A stretch of DNA of 64,000 nt from positions 83,028,569 through 83,092,568 of the forward strand of contig NC_067195.1 in NCBI RefSeq assembly GCF_000699445.3. Reading direction: 5' to 3'. This DNA is from Schistosoma haematobium (taxonomy: Eukaryota; Platyhelminthes; Trematoda; Strigeidida; Schistosomatidae). Positions 46,562 to 57,494 of the stretch are shown piece after piece. The number at the start of each line of letters is the position of its first letter. The stretch's first letter is position 1. Under the pieces are notes generated by a model. The model made no database searches. It saw only the letters and a program-made list of their open reading frames with translations, and was not told where the DNA came from. Position numbers and translations under genes: made by a program.

Positions 46562-46900
46562 AGGGCCTTACCGCCGGAGACGGAAATCCGTGAGGTAAGG
46601 TCAGGTGTGCATTTTTAGGGTCGACCTTTTCTAACCCCACCCCTCCTTGTGGGAAGGCAGCATCGCTGTCATGCTGGTTGTCTGAAGGAAACACCTTACT
46701 GCTGTCACACCTCTGTACAGTCAGCAGTATGACTTCGCCTTCGGACCTTGGGTTTGTTGCTCTTAGTCTTACCGCTCTTCAACCGACGTGTCTGACATGG
46801 TAGGACCTTGAGGAACGGTTGTTCCAGCCAGTATAGCTCGGTTGCTTCATCACGACAGGCAAGCCCGACCACCACGTCAAGGTAGCAACAACGGTCGGGC

Positions 46901-47100
46901 CTGTCCCAGCATGGGACTCCTCGGTAGTGTGCATCAATGACCCCGCATGCGGGACTCGAAGGTTGAGCGTGCGCGCGCGAGACCGAATGTCCTGGGTTCG
47001 AATCGCGCATGCACAGTGCTGATGAGTCTTATACTATGACGAAACGGCCGTCCAGTGCTTCCTGGTTTTCAATGATGGTCTATCATTTATCCATTCATGA
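46901..47100 (+). repeat. Right part of the split Sm-alpha repeat (tRNA-like body and hammerhead)
   Basis: Begins with the target duplication CTGTCCCAGCAT, then a decayed reversed hammerhead arm (gggactcctcggtag), a tRNA-like body with B box GGGTTCGAATCGC (46994-47006), the hammerhead (47019-47052) and the arm gttttcaatgatggtctatc. Together with 39120-39191 it forms one foldback element like 7930-8295. Confidence 0.75.
47010..47066 (+). ncRNA. Hammerhead ribozyme motif of Sm-alpha type, core intact
   Basis: CTGATGA (47019-47025), stem II GTC/GAC (47026-47028 and 47038-47040) closed by a T-T mismatch, GAAA (47041-47044), self-complementary stem III ACGGCCGT (47044-47051) and cleavage base C at 47052. 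Stem I pairs CAGTG before the core with CAGTG after it, with one G-G mismatch. Schistosome repeats of this type are known to encode active hammerheads; the weak stem II may reduce activity here. Confidence 0.7.
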
Positions 47101-48161
47101 TATCTCCACAACCCTATACTGAAAATCTGCTTTTGTAAATTATTGAAAGTTTTTTAGAATTCCACAACGTTAGGAATAGAGACAATACAAATTCTAAATT
47201 GAAAACATTTACATTCGCTAATTCGCCTATTTCACAATGCTTAAAGATATCAAGAAGAATGTCATCATATGATTAATACATAAAGTGCATACCGAACACA
47301 CACGCACACACAGGAAATATGTGACCATAAGTTCTTGAAAAGTTATATCATGACCGTTAAATCACAAATATAATCATAATTAAAACGAACAACAATAAAA
47401 AGAAAAGATATTATAACAACTCTCCTACAGTTAATTCCGACTATGGTTAAATTTTGTTAAGCCCTTTTATTAACTTACTTGACAGACAATATTATTCGAA
47501 CAGTAACAATTCGTCTATTTCTTTGTACTACTATGATCACTATCTTGTCTGTATATGCGTGTACACTTGATTACATGACAGCCTACGCACATATCTCTTT
47601 CTAGCTTAAATGTCAATCACTTAAATATCGCTCTACGAATCATTCTCTTCCCTATGTATATATGAACTTGAATCCCATTATTAGTCTTTAACTTGCCTAG
47701 CTGCACATTGATTCGATCTGACTATAAATTCGCCTCTGTATTTGCTTGCACACACACATATATTCGCCTCTCTGCTTCAAATTCGCTCGATGTGCTTATA
47801 ACTTTGTTGTCTGTGCTATCCGTTAATAAAATGAAGTCACCACTTTTTATTACCTTCTGATTTCAAACACCGTTGAGATTTATGTAATAATGGTTATCAA
47901 GGTGATCGATAGACGAGGCTAAGCCACTACAATATCAATGTCAGGATTGGAATTAATAGTTTTAAGTAAATAGAGCATTAGGTAGAAAGTTAATGATAAA
48001 TATACTATGTGTGATATCCCAATGAGTAGGAAAATTGTATTTCTGATGTTTTGTGACGTAATGTAAGCCACTTCTTCAGAGTAAATAAATAACCGAAATT
48101 AAATGAACACAAGTTTAAATACTGTACAATCTTCTATTTATTGGGATGTGACAAAAAAACA
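47101..48161. other. Intergenic, nothing recognised
   Basis: AT-rich with short CA/TA runs (near 47285 and 47750). No gene recognised. Confidence 0.35.
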
Positions 48162-48167
48162 TTTATT
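48162..48167 (-). promoter_or_regulatory. Poly(A) signal AATAAA of the coiled-coil gene
   Basis: Minus-strand AATAAA about 35 bases after the stop codon at 48202-48204. Confidence 0.5.
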
Positions 48168-48201
48168 AAAAAGAAAAGATATTCAAAACAATGTTAAACG
48201 A

Positions 48202-51200
48202 TTAACTAACCTCTTGTTTAGTTGAATTTAATTTATCTGATTTTGTATCACGATGATTATGACTTTGACTACGTGAATGAAATATTAATTCATTTTTCTT
48301 CTTACTATTATTATGTTGTTGTTCATTCTTCAATGGTGGTAGACCTAAACGTTGACGTTTTTTAGCTTCAATATGTAATTGATGTTGTTTCAATCGAGTT
48401 TTAAGTTCAATTTCAATTTGTTTTTGTTGAACACCGGCACGACAAATTGCTTCATGTCCGCATTGACTTATAGGTGGAATATGTTCATTACACCAAGAAC
48501 AATACCAATAATCTTCTGGTATAGTTTGAATTGAACAATCAATTTTATGAATAATTTTTTTATTTCGTTCAGCTTGTTTTCTACGTTCTCTTTCTTTTCG
48601 TATACGTTTAGCACGTTTTCGACCAATCTGAATAAATAAATGCCACTTGTATAACATAATGATAAGAGAATATGATATTATGAAAATAGATTTAACAGAC
48701 TGATATAGTACTAGTTGATGATGTAACTAAATTTGTTCTGAAAACATATATCTTGAAAAATTTATAAAAAAAACATTAGTGACAATCTAAGCACATATTC
48801 CCTCTTTTAATATTGTCATTTAAACACCTTACAGTAATATCAATGTGATGAGTCAATTATAAGTAATTGACTGAGTCCTTTGTTTGTAAATATATATTCT
48901 CACAATTGAATTTATGAGTCAATCTAAGCTAGATCATCATTGAAAACCTGGAAGCACTGGATGACCGTTTCGTTCTAATATGGTGGTCTAGTTTAGATTG
49001 ACTTGTGAATTCAACTGTGAAAATACTACAATCTCCACAAATCCTCATACTGAAAATATATATTCATTGTTAATTGAAGAGTAGACATATACAGTCGAAC
49101 TAATAATATTCAACGCCATGTGTATTACTGATACATGAAATTTGTGTAATGATCTAAATCATGCATCCTATTTACAACAAATCTTTCAATAGAGCAGAAA
49201 GTAAGGTTGCAACGCAATATGGCGACGGTAACAGGTCTAACTTTATAAAAATACCAATATGAAATATAAACTATGTAAGACACATAGAAAATTCATGCTT
49301 ATAGGAACACTACACGGAATACGGTTTGCCTATAAATCACAAGGACGAGACACATTTGCCTGACTGTTCAAGATAACAATAACCAAAAGTATATTAATAT
49401 AAATACAGAGTGGGAAGAAGTCATTTACAATCCTCCATTATAAAAGACTTATAACGTCATGTCTGTATTCCCCTACTAGTTAGTCACAGTTTACATTGCT
49501 TGGATCCATTAGAATTGCATGTGAGTTTCAAAAACTATATTGTCCAATTTGTTATATCTATGTATCGGTAGGAAGCTACTATCTTACAAACGATATCTTT
49601 GATTAGTTAGTTGAAGGAAGTTTCGAAGTGGTGAAAAATGTTTGTAAAGCAAAAACTACCTCCAGGATTGGCATTAATCTATGAAGTCCAAAAATTCCAT
49701 TGTTTGATCACATTGGTTCTACTTGAGCCCTATTGCTTATGTTTAGCACTGATTGAATTTGATATTATTTTCTACTTTCTGCATTTTATTTTGTTAACAT
49801 TTTTTACAATAAATAGTGCTTATTTCAGGTATATATTTATATGTCAGGCTCCATGTTTTCTATCACTGACTGACTCAGAGATCCACTAGTAAATTTCTAG
49901 AACTTGGTGAAAATTAATCATGGCAAATTTCAGCTAGAGAGAAATAGGTTTTTATTCATTTTAAATCAATAAATACAGTCAACAGATGACCAAAAGCTGT
50001 CCTAATTGAAATCGATCACTAGCTTATGTTGATTATTTAACACTGAGTAATATATTTCCTACTCAAATGACAACAGTAATCTTTCTCATTTTATCCCCAA
50101 CTGAGTACTTTTACTTGTGTAAAAAAAAGTCGGAGAAAAAACTAATTCATTATTTAGTTTTGAACAAATTTAAAAGATTTCAAAATCAGAAATGGACATT
50201 CTTGAGAGTGAATTAAACAAAAGTCTTGAAATTCTTTCAGTTACTTAATAACCTGCTTCGGTTTGGGCACCCGGGCAGTATCACAGCCCTCACACATATC
50301 AAATGAGATTTGTGTGGCGCATATGTATTTGGTGCCTCCTTGTACCAATATCTATGTGTTAAAATAAATAAATAAAACAAGTTACTTAATAAAAATATTA
50401 TTTTACGAGGTTTCTACGCTGATAACTAAAACAACAATTCTGTCAGAGTATATTTATATTTCTAGTTGAATAATAATATTTTATCCATGATTCCGAAAGT
50501 AAATATGATAAGATTTCGAAAACATTTATGTTATGAAATTTAACACGGAATACTGGCTTACCTCACGTCCTTGCTCATCAAAACTAGCCTGACAACACAT
50601 TTCTTGATGTCCATTCAAGTTTCCATTACCGGTTTGTAGTTTTTCTAATATTTTTTTAATAAATGAAAGGAAAATATTACTGAAATGAGGATGAATAAAG
50701 ACTAGAGATTTATGAATGAATATTTTTTATTACTTCGTTTTTAGGAAGTTTATGTTATGTTTTCTGCAGATAACCGACGTCCAAACATTTAAAAACCTCC
50801 ATTATTGTAAATATCTCATAAAAAACCAAACGCTTTTAAATTGTCAATCAGGACAATCGAAAGCCAGACGATGAGAAAGTGGTTATGGGTGTCTTTATTA
50901 TTCAGACCCGTAATTTACCTGACTACTTAACGCAATAAAATGTATAAATCTCAACAAGTAGACGACTTAGATATTTTTGAGAAGAAAGACTGAGGAATAT
51001 GTTTGCAGGAAATTGATCATTACTTTTGAACGACAAACTATATAATAATGGTTATTAGATCAGAAGAAAGCTTACCATTAGGATTACTCCTTAAAATGTG
51101 TACACTCACTAAATAATAATTAACCAAGTTTTGTATCTTTTCATTGTTTCTTTCTAACAGGTTGGATGACAGCCATAGACCGAAAAAGCTTATTATAGAA

Positions 51201-52773
51201 GGATTTAAAGATAGGTTTTTTAAACAATTTTGTGACTAACTAATCAACGTAACACGGTAATCAAATGTAAATCAGCTTGAGCGGTTTTGAGCCACATTTT
51301 ATATATTTGAGAGATGATGATATTAATCGTTTATCAGAACCTCCAATCCAGTGGTAGTAATTTGAGAACATTAATTACTAGGTTACCACTTCACATTTCA
51401 TAATTAACAAGTTATTCACACTTGACATCGATATAACAGATTGATCTGGTGATTGAGAACTGAAAATTAATATAACTTAGTAAGTTACTAAACTTTGAAT
51501 CATATCTATTATGAAAGTCAGATGTACTAGAGTTATTTAAAATGAATTAAGTGGGGGTAATATTCAGACGTGACATTAAAACGGAGATTTTTTAAGATGC
51601 TGAGCCCCAATTACGTAAAAATGTAGAAAGGTTTCTTTCTTATTCGTGTTTGCCATGAACGTTACTCATAAAACATTAAAAACTCAGTTATTAATTAGAT
51701 ACTTGAGTATGAGAGCCAATGATACTACCTGGTTTCCCAAACCGAAGTAGATGGAGAGGAGTTTGAACCTGGGAAACCTGAACACTCTAACCACTAAAGC
51801 TTCTCATAGCAAGAGGTAATAAGAATAATGAAGTTGTTTGGACAATTCTTAGTGAATATTAATAATACCATACAAACTAAAATAATATTAAATAAAACAA
51901 TAGCATTTCCGACGCTTACTGAGTAGGATAAAAAAATTTATTCATGTATATAGGGTATATGTCACTAGGTAATAACATGAGTTTCATTTTTCACTTCCCG
52001 ATTTCACCCTTTTATTTTGAATTACGCATCTAAAGCTTGGTTTTTCTAGTACTATTGACATTAGTGATTGTAACTGCTTTGTTTTCGATTTTGTTCAATA
52101 TTGATATAAAGTTGAGAAATTTGGACTGCACACATACACGCGCCAGATTCTGAGGTGCATATGCATGAAATTAAAACTGGCGGATAGACGGGATGCACAC
52201 ATATACTACAGATAATTTTAAACTTCAAGTTCAACAAAACCATTAGACACAATCGGCCTTTATTCGATGCTTAAGTAATAAGGGATGAAATCAAAGAGAT
52301 TCTTCATATTCGTAATTAGCGTAAAAGATATTCAAATTGAATTAGGATCAAGATATGTGATTAAGAATTCTGGTATCATAACTGATATGTCAGTTACTGA
52401 GTAAAACCCCAACCCTAATTTCCAACCCTAATCTGATATTTACGCCATAAGCTTGAAGAAGTTTTCTCGTTCTCAATTGGCTCAGTTGTATACTTTACGT
52501 TAACCAATTGATAATTTAAGTGACATAGAATAAAATAAAATTACCAATTTTAATTTCTTCCTTCTTATCTACCGTTTCTTTGGCCTCTTTTTCTCTTAAT
52601 TGTTTCTGACGTTGTTTTTCTTTTCGTTCTTCCAGTTCTAACTCTTGTTTCTGCTGTAAAGTGCCACGTTTACGAACAACTAAACATTCATCATGTAATC
52701 TATCTTTCCCAACAGACAGTATCAAAAGTTCATATTCAGCTGCAAGCTAAATGAAAGATACCAGTTCACTCTT

Positions 52774-52820
<47 letters not shown>

Positions 52821-55438
52821 GAGATGCTATATCTCCAAATAAAACGTATGACAAAGAGAATCAATCTTAAAATCTACATCCAGCTAAATTTTAATGTATT
52901 TTCATTGTATTAATTCAGAATGAAATATCGCCATTGACTAAGTGAATTCTCGATTGTATCAATTTATTTAGTATGTAATTAGTTATTTGATTGTCAACGC
53001 GTTCTCTTATTGTATTACTTCATTCACTGTGATTTCGGGCTCAATAAAAACTGTTCAAATTGATAAAATTCTACTAATAATCATTTAATGACTAATGCAT
53101 AATTTGAATAAGATTTAAAGTTGTTTAATTTTTCTAGAGTTTTTATCAAAGAAGCTTTTTATATAAAATTGAACTTTTTACTCTAGTTAACAAGGAGAGA
53201 AAAAGGATAGAGATATAAGAGTCAGAGTTGTGAATAATTACCTTAATGTACAAATATATCATATATATACATGAAAGAGTTCTATTGTCGAAAATTGGAT
53301 TTTTAATTAAAAATCACTACTATCTATTGAGATTTTAGCAGTCAGGTTCAGGGTTTCCTGTCGACTACCTCCAACCACCATCTAATCTCAATATATAGTG
53401 CCCGCAGTGTCGAGTCACCTAGACTGGTGGCCACATTGCAACATGATCGATAGCATTCAATCTTCACTAATAAGGACTAGACAAGCATGACATTGATCAC
53501 CACCCAGTGATCAATCAATTGTGATTACATCTCAGTCCTACAGGAGGTCGGTCGCGGCCCGGAAAGCTCAGTGGTAACGTCTCTGACTGTGAAGCTGAGT
53601 GACACGGGATCGAGTCCGCCAGGGAGCACCAGTTCCCTCAAGATTACAGGTACACCTTGCTGATGAGTGCCAAGTAGCACGAAACCCGGGTCCAAAGTTT
53701 CCTGTCGACTACCTCCAACCACCATCTAATCTCAGTATTTATAGACGTCTATCACTGTAATAGAGATATTTTGAGAACAATTTAACATTTAGGAAGAACA
53801 TTTTAGTGTATAGTTCTGCAAAATATGGTAGTGAAATACAAATTTGGTTATTACAACACAAGTTAATAGTTGGGTAATAAGAAAATTATTTGAATTTTAT
53901 TCTGCTCATAAGTCTATGGAATTTTGATTCTAGTGATATCTTATATTTATTGAAAGTTTTACTTCCTGGTTGATGTTATTGAAGAGAAACTTAAACTGAG
54001 TTTCCTAGAAGAATATTAATTAAACTGTTTTGACTTTTCGTATCTTGAACTGTTCAATAGTAGTGTAACTTATCAAATGCACATAGATTTGACAGACTTT
54101 AAGTTACATTGTAGCTGTAAAGACTAGTAATATTATCTATCCACCTAAGCTGAAATAAGTAGTGAGAACTGAACATTTGAGTTATTTGTCGGAAGTCGGG
54201 TACTTTGACTAAAAAGCAAATGATCAACTCTAGACACTTTAGATGATGTTAACGTAACATCTTAGTTGAATTTGAGTGCGATTCTAAGGCAGTGTTACAA
54301 GAAATAAGTACAGAATCTCAAAGTACCATTCATCTAAATGATGGTACGCTGATAACTAGAAGTAACAAAAACTAGTTAAATTAACCCCGTATTAATACTA
54401 TTTAGCTATGACTAGAAAATCAATGTATTATGAGTATCAGGTAATATATTGTTTACAATATTGAGAAATATGACGGTGTAATTGAAGCCAATTTACGAAC
54501 TTTATCCGCACAAATAATTTGCACGTGTATTTATCAAAGGAATGGTAATTATCTAGAGATAATTTCAAGCATTGAAATATGATGCTAACCATCAAATATA
54601 TTCACTAGCTTACCCTTTGACACAATTTATTCATGACGAACTATATTTTTACTCTTAACAGCTGTTCTCCAAAAAGCATATTAAAATTTTACTTGAAAAC
54701 ATAAACACGAAAGCTAACAAGAAGTAACATACTTGTTTCAGTATACCACGATAAATCTTTGCTGCAAACTTGATAGGTAGTTTTAATTCACATTCTGTCA
54801 AATTTCGATAGAATGGTAGAATGTAACACTCAAGTTCCATTACTAGTGGATCTACTTGCGAAAAACATCCATCTGTTTCGAAATCACCATTATCTTGCTC
54901 TATTTTTCGACAAACTGGAGCAGTTAAACAGGACCTAATGTTATTTTGACACCTATAAGTTTCTTTTTTTCGAGTATTCAACTTAAGTCTATCTCTCGCA
55001 TGTTGCAAACTTGGTCCTCCTGGAAGTGAACGAAGAGGAATGGAGCTTAAATCAACCATACCAGGAGACTGTGACTGGTTTCTTACAGAACGAACAGGTA
55101 GAGTTACCGTCGCCTCGTTTGTGGGAGTGTTAAACAGAGAGCATTCATTGTCTTCACTAGCGATATAACAAGAATTAGAATTTGATAGAGCGATTGAACT
55201 GGAAGAGCATTCATTGATGCAACCATTGGATAAATATGATTCTAATCGCCCAGTGAATGAAGGACTCATATCTGATAGACCATTAGAGGCATCTTTGTTA
55301 ACATTATCAGAGTCATCGTCCATAGAAGCGTTTACACTGTAATCCTTATCTGTAAGTAGTTCCATATTATTTTGAGGCTCCGGATCAACAAGTAAGGAAA
55401 CTGAATCGATAATACGTCGAATCATAACCAAAGATGGT
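48202..55438 (-). CDS. Unrecognised charged coiled-coil protein with a CxxC/CxxxxH motif
   Basis: Four minus-strand exons join with matching phases: 55438-54733, 52746-52545, 50644-50562, 48627-48202 (TAA). The first begins after gtaaag with PSLVMIRRIIDSVSLLVDPE and is Ser/Asn/Asp-rich, ending LPIKFAAKIYRGILKQ. The second reads LAAEYELLILSVGKDRLHDE, then a Glu/Lys/Gln-rich helix (ELELEERKEKQRQKQLREKE), likely a coiled coil. The third has GHQEMCCQASFDEQGRE. The last starts IGRKRAKRIRKERERRKQAE (nuclear-signal-like), then EDYWYCSWCNEHIPPISQCG and HEAICRAG, which could bind zinc (C-x2-C, then C-x-H and C), and a low-complexity basic tail. About 470 residues are visible. The true start is unknown: either the ATG at 55425 or further exons upstream. 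The family was not recognised; a nuclear or RNA-related role is only a guess from composition. Confidence 0.7.
48890..49045. repeat. Internally deleted foldback Sm-alpha repeat
   Basis: The left arm (cacaattgaatttatgagtc to ctagatcatcattgaaaacc) and right arm (tggtggtctagtttagattg to gaattcaactgtgaaaatac) are inverted. The tRNA-like body is deleted at cgttctaata|tggtgg. It lies downstream in gene sense of the 50644-50562 exon. Confidence 0.65.
49046..50250. other. Intron of the coiled-coil gene, nothing recognised
   Basis: AT-rich; the open frame at 49638-49889 is hydrophobic but unrecognised and antisense to the gene. Confidence 0.35.
50251..50378 (+). repeat. Short interspersed element with RTE-like 3' tail (3' end only)
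   Basis: Starts acctgcttcggtttgggcac and ends tgtaccaatatctatgtgtt plus an AAATAAATAAATAAAA tail. It is a 5'-truncated member of the family at 4751-5208, as expected for retrotransposed copies. Confidence 0.65.
50645..52544. other. Intron of the coiled-coil gene, with a tRNA-like remnant
   Basis: Mostly AT-rich. At 51715-51800 a reversed tRNA-like piece (tttgaacctgggaaacctga, then ctctaaccactaaag) has B- and A-box-like blocks and recalls 17940-18010; it is probably an old SINE. Confidence 0.4.
52777..52814. repeat. (AT)n microsatellite
   Basis: An uninterrupted alternating AT run of about 38 bases in an intron of the coiled-coil gene. Confidence 0.9.
53345..53740 (+). repeat. Hammerhead-bearing tRNA-related repeat, family 2
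   Basis: The block gtttcctgtcgactacctcc followed by aaccaccatctaatctca occurs twice in direct orientation (about 53353 and 53697), about 345 bases apart. Between them lie a unique body and a tRNA-like part (A box AGCTCAGTGGTAACG near 53565, B box GGGATCGAGTCC 53606-53617), then a hammerhead. The left boundary falls at the position matching the hammerhead cleavage site, so the insertion looks like one self-cleaved unit plus the start of the next. Confidence 0.7.
53650..53706 (+). ncRNA. Hammerhead ribozyme motif, canonical core
   Basis: CTGATGA (53660-53666), stem II GTGC/GCAC with loop CAAGTA (53667-53680), GAAA (53681-53684), self-complementary stem III ACCCGGGT (53684-53691), cleavage base C at 53692. 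Stem I pairs ACCTTG with CAAAGT, one mismatch. This is the cleanest hammerhead in the window. Confidence 0.8.
53741..54732. other. Intron of the coiled-coil gene, nothing recognised
   Basis: AT-rich; no repeat or RNA gene recognised. Confidence 0.35.
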
Positions 55439-56039
55439 CTTTACAAATCATACTACAACCTAAAATCAAAAAGCACCCAAGTAAAATATTTACAGGCAAT
55501 ATCATACAAAATAAACGAGCATAGGTGAAAAAATCGTAATTTTGAAGAGATACAGATTACGTTTTCACGTATCAGCTGGCGCAATACAATACGCCAATCT
55601 TATAGGATGGACTCTTCAGCAAGTCAATAAAGTTATTAAGTATACCAGTAAGGATTTTGAAAGAATCTATCAATTCGATTGCACTACAGAAAACAAATCT
55701 AAGGACTTGACCGGGAAACACTCAAATATGGTTTAGCAGAAGTAAATGCAAACCAACAAGTAGCTTAGTCGAACTTCATTGAGTTGATGGTAACCAAACA
55801 GTTTTATAAGATTTAATTGATGTAAACTACAACATAGATATAAACTACACAGAACCTGGGAATAATGTGCATCAGTCTAAATTACAATCTTTATATCAGC
55901 AAAGTTTAAAACAGTACTTCAATTCCATTGCATGTATTCGATGCAGTTTGACCTGAACTATTTCCTTACTATCTGAATAAGCATAAACCTGTAAAGGGTG
56001 TTTATTTTCTGAGACAGTTACCAACAAGCTCCTTATGAC

Positions 56040-57277
56040 TAACGAACCATGCTTTAGGACATCAGATGAGGGTGAAAGAACAGTTATTAGTCCCGATAAT
56101 GTAATTTAGATGAACCATATGTTTAGTAGGAATGACGTTGTCCTACGACTACTCTAACATCTCAAACCGGATAATTTCAGTGGTCCTGATGAAATGCATT
56201 CTTAAACTATGTGGGCTCTGGAAGAAATATCTGTCAAAACTCTAGTAATAGTCTTTTTCCGCTTGCCAATCGGACTAAACTGGTTGGAACAATAAATCCT
56301 CAAGGTCCTATCATGTCAGGCAGATCGGTCGAAGAGCGGTAAGACTAGAAGCAGCAAACCCAAGGTCCTAGGGCGAAGCCATACTGCTGACTATACAGAG
56401 GTGTGACGGCAGTAGGGTGTTTCCTTCACACAACCAGCAAAACAGCGATGCTGCCTTCCAACAAGGAAGAGTGGGATTAGAAAAGGTCGACCCTAAAAAT
56501 GCGCACCTTGCCTCATCTTACGGATATCCATCTCTGGAGGTAAGATTTCAACAAGTACGGAGCCAACACAAAAAGATTGTGTGTGACTGGACTCAAGCGG
56601 TTGTTCCTTGGGCACTGCGGTCACCCTAACACAATTTCCTTTTCAGGTACCTCTGGAAGGAGAATTTTTGATATGTCACTGGACCAGTCAAAATCACCGA
56701 GAGACCGGAAGGAAGAAGTAACCAGTTCGATCTACAAAACTCAAGGTAGACATTAAGTCGGCGAATATCATTTATCCACCCTAGCTAATATAGTGATTAC
56801 GTTGATGGAGAAAATTGTTTGAGCAGTTTTCTACGTCACATAGATAGGAACAATCATTTAGTCAGGAGAAAACATAATTGTAGAACAGCTCTTTCATGTT
56901 TGACTAGTCTTCTCATTGCAAGAGAAGATTAGAATGCAATGAAAAATAGATATATTGGTATACGTAATTTTTATAGATCTAAGTCAAGCTCTCAACAAGG
57001 CATCTCGCCTAGATCTGGGATCGAAAACTAGTACGTTCTGGTACGAATCATGAGGTTAGTCATTGGGCTAACTTTCTCTGTGAGAAGCGCAAATGAGTGA
57101 AAGCAGACTGAAACTGCAAAAGGAACTGGTGACAAGCGGGGTCCCCCAAATAATAACCCAAGACCCTCCTTTTGATTTACAGAGATTATTTGTTTGGAGT
57201 TGCTAAGTAAACTATTCTGTTATTTGTGGATGACATAAAGATCTGCAGACCCACAATACGGCTGATAAGGTCAAATT
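56040..57277 (+). pseudogene. CR1-like retrotransposon, plus strand, very degraded
   Basis: Broken frames with CR1-type RT blocks: HLKPDNFSGPDEMHS near 56160-56210, a motif-A region near 56970 (FL-I-VKLSTRHLA), a GVPQG-like stretch near 57140 (agcggggtcccccaaataat) and the active site LLFVDDIKICRPT near 57220. It is split at 56275-56665 by an SR2 5' fragment. Confidence 0.6.
56275..56665 (+). mobile_element. SR2-like 5'-end fragment inserted in the CR1 relic
   Basis: Matches the SR2 5' UTR and start of ORF2 (for example gaaaaggtcgaccctaaaaa, then cctcatcttacgg for cctcacgga) from about 40-90 bases after the element start to the ttttcaggtacctc block, then stops. Only the 5' part of the element is present. 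Confidence 0.7.
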
Positions 57278-57494
57278 AGTCTTCAGTCTTCAATAATAAG
57301 AACAGGTCTATCGACTTATATTAATCCTTGAAGTTTGTGATACTGTGGAGGTCCAATCTCGCTTTGAATATATTAACAGAAGGTGCTGATATTACATGTT
57401 CCGGTAGAGAATTCTATTAATTCACTACTCGGTGCGGGAAACGAAACTCCAGACGTAAACGATTTGATCTCGGTTTTAAAACTTCCCTAGAATG

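Larger units (their letters stand above)
39192..46900 (-). mobile_element. SR2-like RTE retrotransposon, copy C, interrupted by copy B
   Basis: Minus-strand element made of 39192-39497 (3' end) and 43282-46900, together about 3.93 kb, the same length as copy A. Its target duplication is CTGTCCCAG(T/C)AT at the two ends. The 5' end (46900, reading GCCCGACCG on the minus strand) is complete. Copy B lies inside its 3' coding part. Confidence 0.9.

Noticed and set aside
49638..49889. 83-codon hydrophobic frame
   Set aside because: Lies in an intron, antisense, AT-rich; hydrophobicity follows from T-rich codons.
52777..52814. Replication origin or promoter in the AT run
   Set aside because: A plain AT microsatellite in an intron.
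53560..53620. tRNA gene candidate (AGCTCAGTGGTAACG ... GGGATCGAGTCC)
   Set aside because: A part of the hammerhead-bearing repeat family; no good cloverleaf was seen.
55542..55736. 64-codon plus frame upstream of the coiled-coil gene
   Set aside because: No ATG start, no recognised domain and antisense to the nearby exon; possibly repeat-derived.
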